Positions 14,281 to 23,903 are shown, counted from the stretch's first letter. The stretch: DNA of 46,049 bases from Lachnospiraceae bacterium (GCA_017433725.1 JAFRGQ010000054.1:1-46049); one strand, 5' to 3'. Numbers and translations are program-made. Notes: generated from the sequence alone by a model not told the origin.

Positions 14281-15756
14281 ATGGGGACATACGACGGCGG
14301 GATCCTTAATCTGAAGAGCAGCGTGGACTATGAAGTGTGTAAGCTCGCCTGGGAAGATAAGTTAGATGCGGAAAACAAAGAGAAAATCGTGTATAAGATC
14401 AGCCCGGGCCCGAAGCCGGAATATCGCTGCTGTGTTTACAAAGAGAGGGAGATCGTAAGAGCAAGAATCCGTCTCTCCAGCGGTTTAAACGCTGATGTCA
14501 ACAATGAGACAAAAAATGTTGTGCAGGTCATAAAGCCTGCCTGCGACGACTGCCCGACATCAACATATTCTGTCACGGATAACTGCCGGTTCTGTCTCGG
14601 CAAGGAATGCTTCAGAGCGTGCAAGTTCGGCGCTATTACAAAGGGAGAACTCCGCATGAAGATCGATCCGGAAAAATGCCGTGAGTGCGGAAAATGCGCA
14701 CAGGCATGTCCGTTTGGTGCCATCGTACATCTGGAACGGCCCTGCAAGAAGGCATGTCCGGTAAATGCTATCTCCTACGATGAGTACGGTTTCTGCCAGA
14801 TCGATGAGAACAAATGTATTCACTGCGGACATTGCATCTCGAATTGTCCGTTCGGCGCTCTGAGTTCCAAGAAATTCATCGTTCCGATCATTAACGATAT
14901 CAAGGCGGGAAAGAAAGTTGTCGCTATGTGCGCTCCGGCTACGGAGGGTCAGTTCGGCAAGGACATTACAATGGCGTCTGTGAGACAGGCCCTGATGAAA
15001 GCCGGCTTTGCGGAAGTCGTCGAAGTAGGTCTCGGCGGTGATATGACAGCCGCTTATGAGGCTGCCGAGTGGGCGGAAGCCAAGAAGGAAGGCCGCAAGA
15101 TGACAACATCATGCTGCCCGGCCTTTATCAGTATGATTCGCCATGAGTTCCCGAAGCTGTATCAGGAAAATATGTCCTCCACGGTCTCCCCGATGGTTGC
15201 TGTTTCACGCTACCTGAAGGCTGTGGACCCGGAGACTGTCACTGTATTTATCGGTCCATGCATTGCCAAGAAGGGTGAGACACTCAATGAGTTCATCGCG
15301 GACAGACCGAATTATGCCGTGACATTCGGAGAAATGCTTGCCCTGATTCACGCCAAGGGCATTGAGTTCGAGCCGGTAGAGGAAGAGTATCAGGAATCCT
15401 CTCTGTGGGGCAAGAAGTTCGCCAGCAGCGGCGGTGTAGCGGCAGCGGTATTGGAAGTCATGAAGGAGCGTGGCGAGGATACCTCCGGCATTCAGCTTCT
15501 TTCATGTGCGGGCGGTGCCGAGTGCAAAAAGGCTCTTCTCACTCTGAAAGCCGGAAGACTGAAGGAAGACTTTATCGAAGGCATGATATGTCCGGGCGGA
15601 TGTGTCGGCGGACCGTCCAAATTCGAGGCTGAGGCAACGGTCGTAAAAGCACGCAACGTGCTGTTCAAGCAGGCTGACGGACGTAAGATTCTCGAGAATC
15701 TGGAGAAATATCCGATGGACAAGTTCTCGATGTACAGAGACGGACATATGGAATAA
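14281..15756 (+). CDS. Divergent [FeFe]-hydrogenase-like iron-sulfur protein
   Basis: The 491-residue protein joins an N-terminal ferredoxin-like region with several Cys clusters (CRFCLGKECFRACKFGAI; CRECGKCAQACPFGAI; CIHCGHCISNCPFGAL) to an H-cluster-like domain. All four predicted H-cluster ligands are present: Cys279 in TSCCPAF (277 is Ser), Cys327 in GPCIAKK, and Cys437 and Cys441 in EGMICPGGCVGG. L1 has Phe where classical HydA has Trp, and L2 starts GPC rather than MPC, as in the less-studied group B-like enzymes. It lacks NAD(H)-binding partners, so ferredoxin is the likely partner. It is transcribed toward rnfC, 218 bases away, with a hairpin between. It may make or take up H2, or act as a sensor. 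Confidence 0.8.
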   Translation: MGTYDGGILNLKSSVDYEVCKLAWEDKLDAENKEKIVYKISPGPKPEYRCCVYKEREIVRARIRLSSGLNADVNNETKNVVQVIKPACDDCPTSTYSVTDNCRFCLGKECFRACKFGAITKGELRMKIDPEKCRECGKCAQACPFGAIVHLERPCKKACPVNAISYDEYGFCQIDENKCIHCGHCISNCPFGALSSKKFIVPIINDIKAGKKVVAMCAPATEGQFGKDITMASVRQALMKAGFAEVVEVGLGGDMTAAYEAAEWAEAKKEGRKMTTSCCPAFISMIRHEFPKLYQENMSSTVSPMVAVSRYLKAVDPETVTVFIGPCIAKKGETLNEFIADRPNYAVTFGEMLALIHAKGIEFEPVEEEYQESSLWGKKFASSGGVAAAVLEVMKERGEDTSGIQLLSCAGGAECKKALLTLKAGRLKEDFIEGMICPGGCVGGPSKFEAEATVVKARNVLFKQADGRKILENLEKYPMDKFSMYRDGHME

Positions 15757-15808
15757 AACACGAAAAAGATAAATGCATATCGATATTTCGATACTTGCAT
15801 TTTTTGCA

Positions 15809-15834
15809 AAACAAGCCCTCACGAGGGCTTGTTT
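15809..15834 (+). terminator. Strong hairpin between the hydrogenase-like gene and rnfC
   Basis: aaacaagccctc pairs with gagggcttgttt around a two-base loop. Only three T of the stem end follow before cgcg, so termination on the plus strand may be partial, letting some transcripts continue into rnf. Confidence 0.7.
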
Positions 15835-15974
15835 CGCGTTGCCTTCCTTGACAAATATTCTTACAGAAAACTATAATCTTTATAAGGAAACAAATGGAAA
15901 ACAGAAAGAAAAAGAGTAACTAAGTGCTCAAAGATTGGGGAAACCCGGAACTATGCAGATAGAAAGGAAAGAGT

Positions 15975-17327
15975 ATGGGTATTTACAACTTCAGGGGAGG
16001 GGTACATCCGAAGGGCTATAAAGAGCTCTCTGCAGATAAACCCCTAAAAGAGTTTCTCCCGTCGGGAGAACTGGTATTCCCGGTAAGCCAGCATGTAGGT
16101 AAACCGGCCATACCTGTCGTAAAGCGCAATGATCTGGTCAAGGTAGGTCAGCTCATTGCCAGAGCGGACGGCTTTATCTCCTCCAACATCCATTCTTCCG
16201 TTTCCGGCAAGGTCAAGGCAGTTGAGCCTCGGCTGAATAATGCCGGCGTCATGGTGGAATCTATTGTCATCATCAATGACAATGAGTACACTCTGGCGGA
16301 AGGTGTGGGTGAAAAGACGGATTACACAAAGTTCTCCGCAAAGGAAATTATCGAAAAGATCAAAGATGCAGGCGTCGTCGGTCTCGGCGGTGCAGGCTTC
16401 CCGACCTATGTTAAGATGATGCCGCAGAAACCGGAGGAAATCAGATGGATCGTTGCGAACGGAGCGGAATGCGAGCCGGGCATCACATGCGATGACAGGC
16501 TTATGCAGGAGCATCCGGAAGAGATTGTCGAGGGAATGAAGATCGTTCTTCAGCTTTTCCCGACAGCGAAAGCGGTCATCGCCATCGAGACCAACAAGCC
16601 GGCAGCAATCGCCTCCATGAAGAAGGCAATTGCCGGTGACAACAGATTCTCGGTGCTCGAGCTCAAGGTCAAGTATCCGCAGGGCGGTGAGCGAAATCTC
16701 GTACACGCCGTTACGGGTCAGTACATGGAGTCGGCATCTCTGCCGGCAAGCCTTGGCTGCATCGTTGACAACGTCGCCACACTGGCAGCAATCTACAAGG
16801 CAGTCGCACTGAACACACCGCTCTATGAGAGAGGTCTCACTGTTACCGGAGACGGTGCAGCGCAGCCGGCCAATTACATTGTCAAATTCGGTACGCTGGC
16901 ATCAGAAATTATTCCGGATGAAGGCGGGCTTAAGCCGGGTACCAAGAAAGTTCTTCTTGGCGGTCCCATGATGGGTATGGCAATCCCGAATACGGATATC
17001 CCGCTTGAAAAGCGCAACAATGCTCTGACCTGTTACCTCGAGGATGAAGTCGAGATTGCTCAGGGCAAGCTTACCAATTGTATCAGATGCGGAAAATGCA
17101 TCCGCGTATGTCCTCTCGGCCTCTACCCGCAGATGATGGCGGAGGCAATCGAGAAGAATAATCTGCAGAGATTCATCGATGTCCACGGTCTCGACTGTAT
17201 CCAGTGCGGAACGTGTAACTTCGCATGTCCGGCAAAGCGTCCGCTTACGCAGCTCTTCAAACAGGGCAAGCCGCTGGCAATGGCGCTTAACCGAATCAAT
17301 CAGAGCAAGAAGGAGGGAAGCAAATGA
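15975..17327 (+). CDS. rnfC: Rnf complex subunit C (electron entry, NADH/ferredoxin:NAD+ side)
   Basis: The 450-residue peripheral subunit carries the FMN/NADH-binding module of the Rnf complex, which couples ferredoxin oxidation by NAD+ to ion export. The N-terminus FRGGVHPKGYKELS and the glycine-rich VVGLGGAGFPTYVKM are typical. Two [4Fe-4S] motifs follow, CIRCGKCIRVCPLG (Cys369, 372, 375, 379) and CIQCGTCNFACPAK (Cys408, 411, 414, 418). Length fits clostridial RnfC (about 440-450). ATG 15975 follows gaaagga. It is the first gene of the rnf operon, overlapping the next gene by four bases (ATGA). Confidence 0.95.
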   Translation: MGIYNFRGGVHPKGYKELSADKPLKEFLPSGELVFPVSQHVGKPAIPVVKRNDLVKVGQLIARADGFISSNIHSSVSGKVKAVEPRLNNAGVMVESIVIINDNEYTLAEGVGEKTDYTKFSAKEIIEKIKDAGVVGLGGAGFPTYVKMMPQKPEEIRWIVANGAECEPGITCDDRLMQEHPEEIVEGMKIVLQLFPTAKAVIAIETNKPAAIASMKKAIAGDNRFSVLELKVKYPQGGERNLVHAVTGQYMESASLPASLGCIVDNVATLAAIYKAVALNTPLYERGLTVTGDGAAQPANYIVKFGTLASEIIPDEGGLKPGTKKVLLGGPMMGMAIPNTDIPLEKRNNALTCYLEDEVEIAQGKLTNCIRCGKCIRVCPLGLYPQMMAEAIEKNNLQRFIDVHGLDCIQCGTCNFACPAKRPLTQLFKQGKPLAMALNRINQSKKEGSK

Positions 17328-18919
17328 GTACAGAAACAAGTACCTTTAAGCATGTCTCGTCCTCACCGCATCTGAGAAATCCGTTGACGACCGGCGGCGT
17401 TATGATGAATGTTGTGATCGGTCTTGTTCCGGTCACTGTGTTCGGTATCTGGCATTTCGGATTGCATGCGGCGCTTGTGATTATTGCGAGTATTGCATCT
17501 GCGATGCTGACGGAGTTTTTGTTTGACCTCATCGCAAAGAGGCCGAACAGTTTATGGGACGGTTCCGCAGTTGTCACAGGACTTCTCCTGGCACTCTGTC
17601 TTCCGTCGCAGTGCCCGCTTTATGTCCCGATTCTCGGTTCTGCGTTCGGTATTCTGGTCGCAAAGTGTTTCTTCGGCGGGCTCGGACAGAACTTTATGAA
17701 TCCGGCTCTTGCCGGACGAGCTTTCCTGCTGATTTCCTTCGGTAAGGTCATGACAGATTACAGTTATGATGCGGTCAGCAGTGTTACGCCTCTTGCCTCT
17801 CTCAATAGCGGCGAGGCAGTCGATCTCGGAAAGATGTTCATCGGTCTTGCGACCGGTCACATCGGAATCAGTATTCTGTGCATCGTGATCGGCGGTATCT
17901 GGCTGCTTGTGACGGATACGATCAGCTGGGAAATCCCGGTCGCAAGTACAATAAGTTTTGTAATTTTCCTCATCGCTATGAGCGGGCGCGGCTTTGATCC
18001 CTATTATCTTGCTGCACAGCTCTGCGGCGGCGGATTTGCTCTCGGAGCATTTTTCATGGCTACGGATCCGGTCACGAAACCGATGACCTGGTCAGGTCAG
18101 CTTATATTCGGATGTCTCTACGGTTTCCTGTCCGCAGTCTTCCGTACACAGGGAAGTATGGCGGATACGACGACATTTGCCATAATCATTGCCAATCTCG
18201 CGACGCCTCTCATTGACCGGATGCCGGTTCCGCAGCCGTTCGGCGTCGGAAAGAAAGGTAGCAGTGTCATCCCGAGTGTCGAGGCACTTAACGCGCCTAA
18301 GAGAAAGTCGATGATTCCGAAATCTGCCATTATTCTTATGGCTATCACACTTGTCGCCGGCGGCGGTCTTGCGTGCGTCAACATGATGACGGCCGATACG
18401 ATCGCTGAAAATGAGAGACAGGCAGCTCTTGCGGCTTACGAGACGGTCCTTCCGGGTATGGAAATCACATCGGATGATGCGCTTACGGCGCAGGTAGAAC
18501 AGTTCGCCGAGACCGGTTACGGTGACGGCGCATTCGGACGCGTCTACATCAACGAAGCTGTAGTCGGCAAGGATTCTTCCGGAAATGCCGCAGGATATGC
18601 AATCAGTGTATCTTCCATGGAAGGCTATGACGGCGAGATCGCAATGTCTGTCGGTATTCTTCCTGACGGTACAGTCACGGGAATTTCCTTCACAACGATT
18701 ACCGAGACAGCCGGTATGGGTATGCTTGCCAACGAAGATTCCTGGAAAGCGCAGTTCAAGGATAAGAATGTGGAGGCGTTCAAGCTCAACAAGGCGGGCG
18801 GTTCAACGACCGATGAAGAGATCGATTCTGTCTCCGGCGCTTCCATCACATCCGGTGCTGTCGTTAACGCAGTGAATGCTGCTTTAGATTTCTTCCACAA
18901 TTATGTGGTGACTGGATAA
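17324..18919 (+). CDS. rnfD: RnfD-RnfG fusion protein
   Basis: One 531-residue frame covers what are normally two Rnf subunits. Residues 1-330 are RnfD: a multi-span membrane domain with the flavin-site motif SSVTPLA (Thr155, expected to carry covalent FMN). After a short linker (VPQPFGVGKKGSSVIPSVEALN), residues 335-531 are RnfG: one membrane helix (KSAIILMAITLVAGGGLA) and an external FMN-binding domain with TETAGMG and the flavinylation motif SGAS (504-507). Usual RnfG has Thr at the last position; here it is Ser507. No stop or frameshift lies between the halves. ATG 17324 overlaps the rnfC stop. A separate rnfG gene is absent. Confidence 0.9.
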   Translation: MSTETSTFKHVSSSPHLRNPLTTGGVMMNVVIGLVPVTVFGIWHFGLHAALVIIASIASAMLTEFLFDLIAKRPNSLWDGSAVVTGLLLALCLPSQCPLYVPILGSAFGILVAKCFFGGLGQNFMNPALAGRAFLLISFGKVMTDYSYDAVSSVTPLASLNSGEAVDLGKMFIGLATGHIGISILCIVIGGIWLLVTDTISWEIPVASTISFVIFLIAMSGRGFDPYYLAAQLCGGGFALGAFFMATDPVTKPMTWSGQLIFGCLYGFLSAVFRTQGSMADTTTFAIIIANLATPLIDRMPVPQPFGVGKKGSSVIPSVEALNAPKRKSMIPKSAIILMAITLVAGGGLACVNMMTADTIAENERQAALAAYETVLPGMEITSDDALTAQVEQFAETGYGDGAFGRVYINEAVVGKDSSGNAAGYAISVSSMEGYDGEIAMSVGILPDGTVTGISFTTITETAGMGMLANEDSWKAQFKDKNVEAFKLNKAGGSTTDEEIDSVSGASITSGAVVNAVNAALDFFHNYVVTG

Positions 18920-18932
18920 GGAGGGATAAGTC

Positions 18933-19616
18933 GTGAATAAAAACATGGAACGTATTTATAACGGCATCGTAAAAGAGAATCCCGTCTTTATCATGATGCT
19001 GGGCATGTGTCCTGCTCTGGCGGTTACGACATCTGTTACGAATGCCCTCGGTATGGGAGCCTGTACCATCGCGGTTCTCGTAATCTCCAATATTGTTATT
19101 TCTCTGGTCAGAAATATCATTCCCGATGAAGTTCGTCTACCGGCATTTATCGTAATTGTTGCTTCATTTGTAACGATTGTAGAGCTGGTCATGAAGGCTT
19201 ACTTCGTTGAACTCAACGCTTCACTGGGCGTATATATTCCGCTGATCGTTGTTAACTGTATCATTCTCGGCCGTGCGGAAGCGTACGCATCCAAGAACGC
19301 ACCGCTCTTGTCCGCAATGGACGGTATCGGTATGGGCCTTGGTTTCACGGTCGGTATCGTAGCGATCGCGTTCTTCCGCGAATTATTCGGAAACGGTACA
19401 GTTTGCGGTTTTCAGGTCATGCCGTCTTTCTATCCGCCTGTTTCGCTGCTGGTCAAGGCACCGGGAGCATTCCTCGTTCTTGGATTCATTGTTATGGCAA
19501 TGAACGCCATGAATATCAAGACACAGGCCAATAAGAAGGTCGAAGAAGGCTGTGACGGCGGCTGCGCTGCATGTGGTGTTGCAGACACCTGTGACAAGAA
19601 GGAGGCTAAAGCATGA
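18933..19616 (+). CDS. rnfE: Rnf complex subunit E with cysteine-rich C-terminal tail
   Basis: The 227-residue membrane protein matches RnfE/NqrD (NGIVKENPVFIMMLGMCPALAVT; VVNCIILGRAEAYASKN), with about six membrane segments. RnfE and RnfA are inverted-topology partners thought to hold an iron-sulfur centre and form the ion path. The start is GTG 18933, chosen for the aaggaggg eight bases upstream; ATG 18945 is the alternative. The last 25 residues form an added hydrophilic tail, EEGCDGGCAACGVADTCDKK, with four Cys (C-x3-C-x2-C-x5-C), suggesting a metal or redox site. It overlaps rnfA by four bases. Confidence 0.93.
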   Translation: MNKNMERIYNGIVKENPVFIMMLGMCPALAVTTSVTNALGMGACTIAVLVISNIVISLVRNIIPDEVRLPAFIVIVASFVTIVELVMKAYFVELNASLGVYIPLIVVNCIILGRAEAYASKNAPLLSAMDGIGMGLGFTVGIVAIAFFRELFGNGTVCGFQVMPSFYPPVSLLVKAPGAFLVLGFIVMAMNAMNIKTQANKKVEEGCDGGCAACGVADTCDKKEAKA

Positions 19617-20197
19617 GTGGACAGACATCTCTTATCATGATCATTATCGGAGCTGCCCTGGTCAATAATGTTGTCCTCAGTCAGTTCCTCGGCATCTGCT
19701 CCTTCCTCGGCGTTTCCAACCAGATTAAAAATTCTGCCGGACTGGGCGGAGCGGTTATCTTCGTTATCACAATTGCGTCTGCGGTGGCGAATCTGCTTTA
19801 TACATTTGTCCTTGACCCGTTAGGTCTGGACTACCTGCAGACAATCGTTTTTATCATTGTCATCGCAGCTCTCGTTCAGGTCGTTGAGATGTTCCTGAAG
19901 AAGACGATGCCGGCGCTTTACACAGCCCTCGGTATTTACCTTCCGCTCATCACAACGAACTGTGCGGTTCTCGGCGTTGCACTTAACAATGTGTCTGACG
20001 GCTACAATTTCATTCAGAGTGTTGTCTCCGGTTTCGGTACCGGCGTCGGCTACACGATCGCGATCGTGCTGCTTGCCGGCATTCGTGAGAGTCTGGAAGG
20101 AAATGATATCCCGAAGCCCGTCAAAGGTGCTCCGCTTGTTCTCTTCTGTGCGACACTTATGGGAATGGCCTTCTATGGTTTCAGTACGTTAGGATAA
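19613..20197 (+). CDS. rnfA: Rnf complex subunit A
   Basis: The 194-residue, six-helix membrane protein has the RnfA/NqrE hallmarks NNVVLSQFLGICSFLGVS near the start and LPLITTNCAVLGVALNN in the second half, the Cys in each repeat being the conserved ones. Length matches the family (about 190-195). ATG 19613 lies in an ATGA overlap with the rnfE stop and follows aaggagg. Together with RnfE it should form the membrane core of the pump. Confidence 0.95.
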   Translation: MSGQTSLIMIIIGAALVNNVVLSQFLGICSFLGVSNQIKNSAGLGGAVIFVITIASAVANLLYTFVLDPLGLDYLQTIVFIIVIAALVQVVEMFLKKTMPALYTALGIYLPLITTNCAVLGVALNNVSDGYNFIQSVVSGFGTGVGYTIAIVLLAGIRESLEGNDIPKPVKGAPLVLFCATLMGMAFYGFSTLG

Positions 20198-20209
20198 GGA
20201 GGTCAGAAT

Positions 20210-21040
20210 ATGAGTGGAAGTACATTATTGATTATTACGATCATCCTGCTTGCGGTGGTTGGTCTTCTTGTCGGCGTGATGCTTGTATTTGCAGGTAATA
20301 AGTTCGCGGTCGAAATCGATCCCAAGGAAGCCGAAGTCCGCGGATGCCTCCCCGGCAATAACTGCGGTGCCTGCGGATATCCCGGTTGCGACGGTCTTGC
20401 CGCCGCGATCGCGAAGGGCGAAGCACCTGTAAACAAATGTCCGGTCGGCGGCGCTCCCGTTGCCGCACAGATTTCTGAGATCATGGGCGTTGAGGCAGGC
20501 GCTGCCGAGAAACATGTCGCATTTGTCAGATGTTCCGGCACCTGCGATAAAGCTAAAGAGAAATCCGTTTATGTCGGTATACAGACATGCTCCGCAGCGG
20601 CAGCGATTCCGGGCAAGGCTTCGAAGGCCTGCCAGGCCGGCTGCCTCGGTTTTGGCGAATGTATGACAGTCTGCGATTTCGATGCGATCCATATAGTGAA
20701 CGGTATTGCGGTCGTCGACAGGACAAAATGCGTTGCCTGCGGCAAGTGCGTAGCGACATGCCCGCAGCATCTGATCGAGATTATTCCTGACAAATCGACG
20801 TATGGCGTTGCCTGCAACAGCCATGAGAGCGGCAAGATCGTCAAGCAGCAGTGCGATGCGGGTTGTATCGGCTGCAGGCTCTGCACAAGACAGTGCGAGA
20901 CGGGATCCATCTCGGTGGAGAATAATGTTGCGCACATTGATTACGAGACGTGTACACACTGCGGTAAGTGTGCTGCCAAGTGCCCGGCGAAGGTCATTGT
21001 GAACCGGACCGGCAAGGTGGAGATAGCGGAGACGGCTTGA
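20210..21040 (+). CDS. rnfB: Rnf complex subunit B (ferredoxin-accepting polyferredoxin)
   Basis: The 276-residue subunit has one N-terminal membrane helix (about 5-27), the four-Cys motif CLPGNNCGACGYPGC, then further clusters: a Cys-rich AGCLGFGECMTVCDFDAI, CVACGKCVATCPQHL, CIGCRLCTRQCETG and CTHCGKCAAKCPAKV. RnfB is the likely point where reduced ferredoxin docks. Length and cluster order fit the family. ATG 20210 follows aaggaggtc and lies 12 bases after rnfA. It closes the operon, followed by a terminator. Confidence 0.95.
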   Translation: MSGSTLLIITIILLAVVGLLVGVMLVFAGNKFAVEIDPKEAEVRGCLPGNNCGACGYPGCDGLAAAIAKGEAPVNKCPVGGAPVAAQISEIMGVEAGAAEKHVAFVRCSGTCDKAKEKSVYVGIQTCSAAAAIPGKASKACQAGCLGFGECMTVCDFDAIHIVNGIAVVDRTKCVACGKCVATCPQHLIEIIPDKSTYGVACNSHESGKIVKQQCDAGCIGCRLCTRQCETGSISVENNVAHIDYETCTHCGKCAAKCPAKVIVNRTGKVEIAETA

Positions 21041-21059
21041 TGCTGGAAATTTTTCACGC

Positions 21060-21093
21060 GGAAGCGGGGGCGGTTGCTCCTGCTTCCTTTTTT
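21060..21093 (+). terminator. Terminator of the rnf operon
   Basis: ggaagc (21060-21065) and adjoining gggg pair with ctcctgcttcc (to 21087), followed by six T. Confidence 0.9.
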
Positions 21094-21121
21094 GATTGAT
21101 TCAGAGGTGAGAGCCGGAGAG

Positions 21122-21306
21122 TTACGGAAGTGTGCGCCAAACAAGCTGTTACTTCCGTAAATCGAGAGAAGATTCAAAGACGAGAGCCGGGGAATTACGG
21201 AAGTGGTTGCCAAACAAGCTGTTACTTCCGTAAATTGAGAGAAGATTCAAAGGCGAGAGCCGAAGAGTTACGGAAGTGCCGGCCAAACATGCTCTCACTT
21301 CCGTAA
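21122..21306. repeat. Palindrome array, TTACGGAAG family, locus 2 (three units, 73-bp period)
   Basis: Left arms ttacggaagt at 21122, 21195 and 21268 and right arms acttccgtaa at 21151, 21224 and 21297 are exactly 73 bp apart. The loops carry gccaaacaagc (gccaaacatgc in unit 3). The spacers, with gagaagattcaaag and cgagagccg, are shared within this array but unlike those at 333-518. Confidence 0.95.
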
Positions 21307-21324
21307 ATTTTGCAAAATAACCTT

Positions 21325-21362
21325 AAAATTTGAAGAGACGACCGCTTCGCGGTCGTCTCTTC
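21325..21362 (-). terminator. Minus-strand terminator after the cellobiose phosphorylase gene
   Basis: gaagagacgaccgc (21332-21345) pairs perfectly with gcggtcgtctcttc (21349-21362) across three bases. On the minus strand the stem is followed by aaatttt. Confidence 0.75.
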
Positions 21363-21443
21363 AGGTTAAAGGTAAGGGAAAACTATGAAAAAGGATGATA
21401 TTGTCTAATTTAATTTGGAAGCTTCTTACAAAGCCTTCTCCGC

Positions 21444-23879
21444 TCAGGCGATCGTCACCTCGACCTCGACCACGCTTCCAGCCGGCTGCGGCGGAATCAC
21501 GTTGCCGGAGATCTCCTTGCCGTCTACCAGGACCTTCATATCGCCGGTCTCAAGATGGCTCGGATTCTTGACGGTGATGTTGTAGATCGCATCGCGATAT
21601 GCGCGGCTGACTGTGAAGCCGTCCCACTCTGCCGGGATGCACGGACGTACGCGGAGTCCGTCGAAATCCGGATAGATGCCGAGGATGTACTGAGATGCAT
21701 TCACAAATGTCCAGGAAGCCGTTCCTGTCAGCCAGCTGTTCTTGCCCTCTCCAAAGTGAGCTGCGTCGCGGCCTGCAACCATCTGGCAGTAAGCGTACGG
21801 CTCTGTGCGATGGATGTCCATCTTATCTTCGAGGAAGGAAGGCGTAATCTTCTTGTACAGATTGTATGCACGGTTGCCGTGTCCCATCTCTGTCTCGGCG
21901 ATGGAAACCCATGGATTGTTGTGGCAGAAAATACCAGCATTTTCTTTGTATCCCGGCGGATAGGAGGAAACCTCACCGAGGTTGAGATGATACTCCTTAT
22001 ATGCCGGCTGCAGGATCATGATACCGTACTCGGACTCGAGCTCTCTCTCGACACTGTCGAGAGCTTTCTGTGCTTCTCCGGTTTCCTTGCCGATACCTGC
22101 CATGACGCAGAAGCCCTGCGGCTCGATGAAGATCTTTCCGTCTTCGCACTCGTGGGAGCCGACCTTCTCGGAAAATGCGTCGTATGCGCGCAGGAACCAC
22201 TCGCCGTCCCAACCGTCTGTGAGGACAGCCTGTTCCATGGCTTTGACTTCTTTCGCTGCGGCGTCAGCCTTATCTGCCTGTCCGATATGGCGCAGGATGT
22301 CGATATACTCTTTGCCGTACTTGACGAACATGCCGGCGATGAATACGGACTCTGCGACCGGTCCTTCGGACGGGCCTGTTGTCTGGAAGGATTCGCCCGG
22401 CTCATCCGAGAAGCAGTTGAGGTTCAGGCAGTCATTCCAGTCTGCGCGGCCGATGAGCGGCAGACCGTGCGGTCCCTTATGGGTCACTATATAGTTGAAG
22501 GAACGATTCAGATGCTCAAGCAGCGGAGCTGCAAGGCTCTCATCGTTGTCGAACGGCGTCATCTCATCGAGGATGCTGAAATCGCCGGTCTCGCGGATGT
22601 AAGCGGAAACGCCTGCTACCAGCCACATCGGATCATCGTTGAAGCCGCTTCCGACTTCCATGTTGCCGCGCTTTGTGAGCGGCTGATACTGATGATAAGC
22701 GGAGCCGTCCGGGAACTGTGTGGCTGCGATGTCGAGCAGTCTCTGTCTTGCGCGGTCCGGAATCAGATGCACGAAACCGAAAAGGTCCTGGCTGGAATCA
22801 CGGAAGCCCATGCCGCGGCCGATACCTGACTCATAGTAGGAAGCGGAGCGGGACATATTAAATGTGACCATGCACTGATACTGATGCCATGTGTTGACCA
22901 TGCGATTGAACTTGTCTTCCGGTGTATTGGTCTGGAACTTGCCGAGAAGTCCGTTCCAGTATTCCTTGAGAGCTGTGAGCTTAGCTTCGACCTGCTCGTC
23001 TGTGGAGTAGCGGGAAATGAGCTCGCGGGCCGGATCCTTGCGGACGATACCCTGGGATTCCCACTTGTTATCTTTCGGATTCTCTACATAGCCGAGGATG
23101 AATACATATGATTTCTCCTCGCCCGGTGCCAGGTTCATGTTGATCTGGTGTGCGCCGATCGGAGCCCAGCCGCTCGCCTTGGAGTTCGTAAGATTTCCGG
23201 CCTGAATGGCTTCCGGAGCATCCGGTGCGCCGTAAATGCCGAGGAAGCTGTCCCTTGCTGTGTCATATGCATCGACCGGGGCGTTCACATGGAAGATCGC
23301 ATAGTGGTTGCGACGCTCGCGGTACTCTGTCTTGTGATAAATGGTTGATCCGTCGATTTCAACTTCGCCTGTGCTGAAGTTGCGCTGGAAGTTCGTCATG
23401 TCGTCCATGGCGTTCCAGAGACAGAATTCTACAAATGAAAACAGCTTCAGCTCCTTTGCCGCATCCGCATTGTTCCTGACCTTTACGTGGAAGATCTCCG
23501 CTGTGTCGCCCATCGGTACAAATGCCGTGACCTCCGCAGCGACCTGATTCTTCTCGCCGGAGATGACAGTGTAGCCCATGCCGTGTCTGCAGGAATAGCT
23601 GTCGAGCGGTGTTCTGGTCGGCTGCCAGCCGGGATTCCAAATTGTATCGCCATCTTTAATATAGAAGTAATGTCCGTTCGAATCGAGCGGCGTGTTGTTA
23701 TAGCGATAACGTGTGAGGCGGAGAAGCTTTGCGTCTTTATAAAAAGCGTATCCGCCGCCGGTATTGGAAATCAGTGTGAAGAATTCTTCACAGCCGAGAT
23801 AATTGATCCAGGGAAGCGGTGTCTTCGGGGTTGTGATTACATACTCTTTTTTCTGATCGTCGAAATGACCGTAATTCAT
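21444..23879 (-). CDS. Cellobiose phosphorylase (GH94)
   Basis: The 811-residue enzyme should split cellobiose with phosphate into glucose-1-phosphate and glucose in the cytoplasm, saving ATP. Family features are GYFDDxxxEYVIT-like start ([14 protein letters not shown]), [36 protein letters not shown] and the catalytic-acid region [11 protein letters not shown] (Asp480 and Asp483 lie in it). Length is that of characterised clostridial cellobiose phosphorylases (about 810), shorter than cellodextrin phosphorylases. The start at 23879 is preceded by aaaggagcc. It diverges from the LacI-type regulator, with shared operators, and faces a sugar importer beyond it. Other beta-glucoside phosphorylases in GH94 remain possible. 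Confidence 0.9.
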   Translation of the reverse strand: MNYGHFDDQKKEYVITTPKTPLPWINYLGCEEFFTLISNTGGGYAFYKDAKLLRLTRYRYNNTPLDSNGHYFYIKDGDTIWNPGWQPTRTPLDSYSCRHGMGYTVISGEKNQVAAEVTAFVPMGDTAEIFHVKVRNNADAAKELKLFSFVEFCLWNAMDDMTNFQRNFSTGEVEIDGSTIYHKTEYRERRNHYAIFHVNAPVDAYDTARDSFLGIYGAPDAPEAIQAGNLTNSKASGWAPIGAHQINMNLAPGEEKSYVFILGYVENPKDNKWESQGIVRKDPARELISRYSTDEQVEAKLTALKEYWNGLLGKFQTNTPEDKFNRMVNTWHQYQCMVTFNMSRSASYYESGIGRGMGFRDSSQDLFGFVHLIPDRARQRLLDIAATQFPDGSAYHQYQPLTKRGNMEVGSGFNDDPMWLVAGVSAYIRETGDFSILDEMTPFDNDESLAAPLLEHLNRSFNYIVTHKGPHGLPLIGRADWNDCLNLNCFSDEPGESFQTTGPSEGPVAESVFIAGMFVKYGKEYIDILRHIGQADKADAAAKEVKAMEQAVLTDGWDGEWFLRAYDAFSEKVGSHECEDGKIFIEPQGFCVMAGIGKETGEAQKALDSVERELESEYGIMILQPAYKEYHLNLGEVSSYPPGYKENAGIFCHNNPWVSIAETEMGHGNRAYNLYKKITPSFLEDKMDIHRTEPYAYCQMVAGRDAAHFGEGKNSWLTGTASWTFVNASQYILGIYPDFDGLRVRPCIPAEWDGFTVSRAYRDAIYNITVKNPSHLETGDMKVLVDGKEISGNVIPPQPAGSVVEVEVTIA

Positions 23880-23903
23880 GTTTGGCTCCTTTGTTTAAAC
23901 AGA

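Noticed and set aside
21555-22829. 424-codon plus-strand frame opposite the GH94 gene
   Set aside because: It is Cys/Ala/Val-rich antisense sequence with no ribosome site; the GH94 frame is unambiguous.
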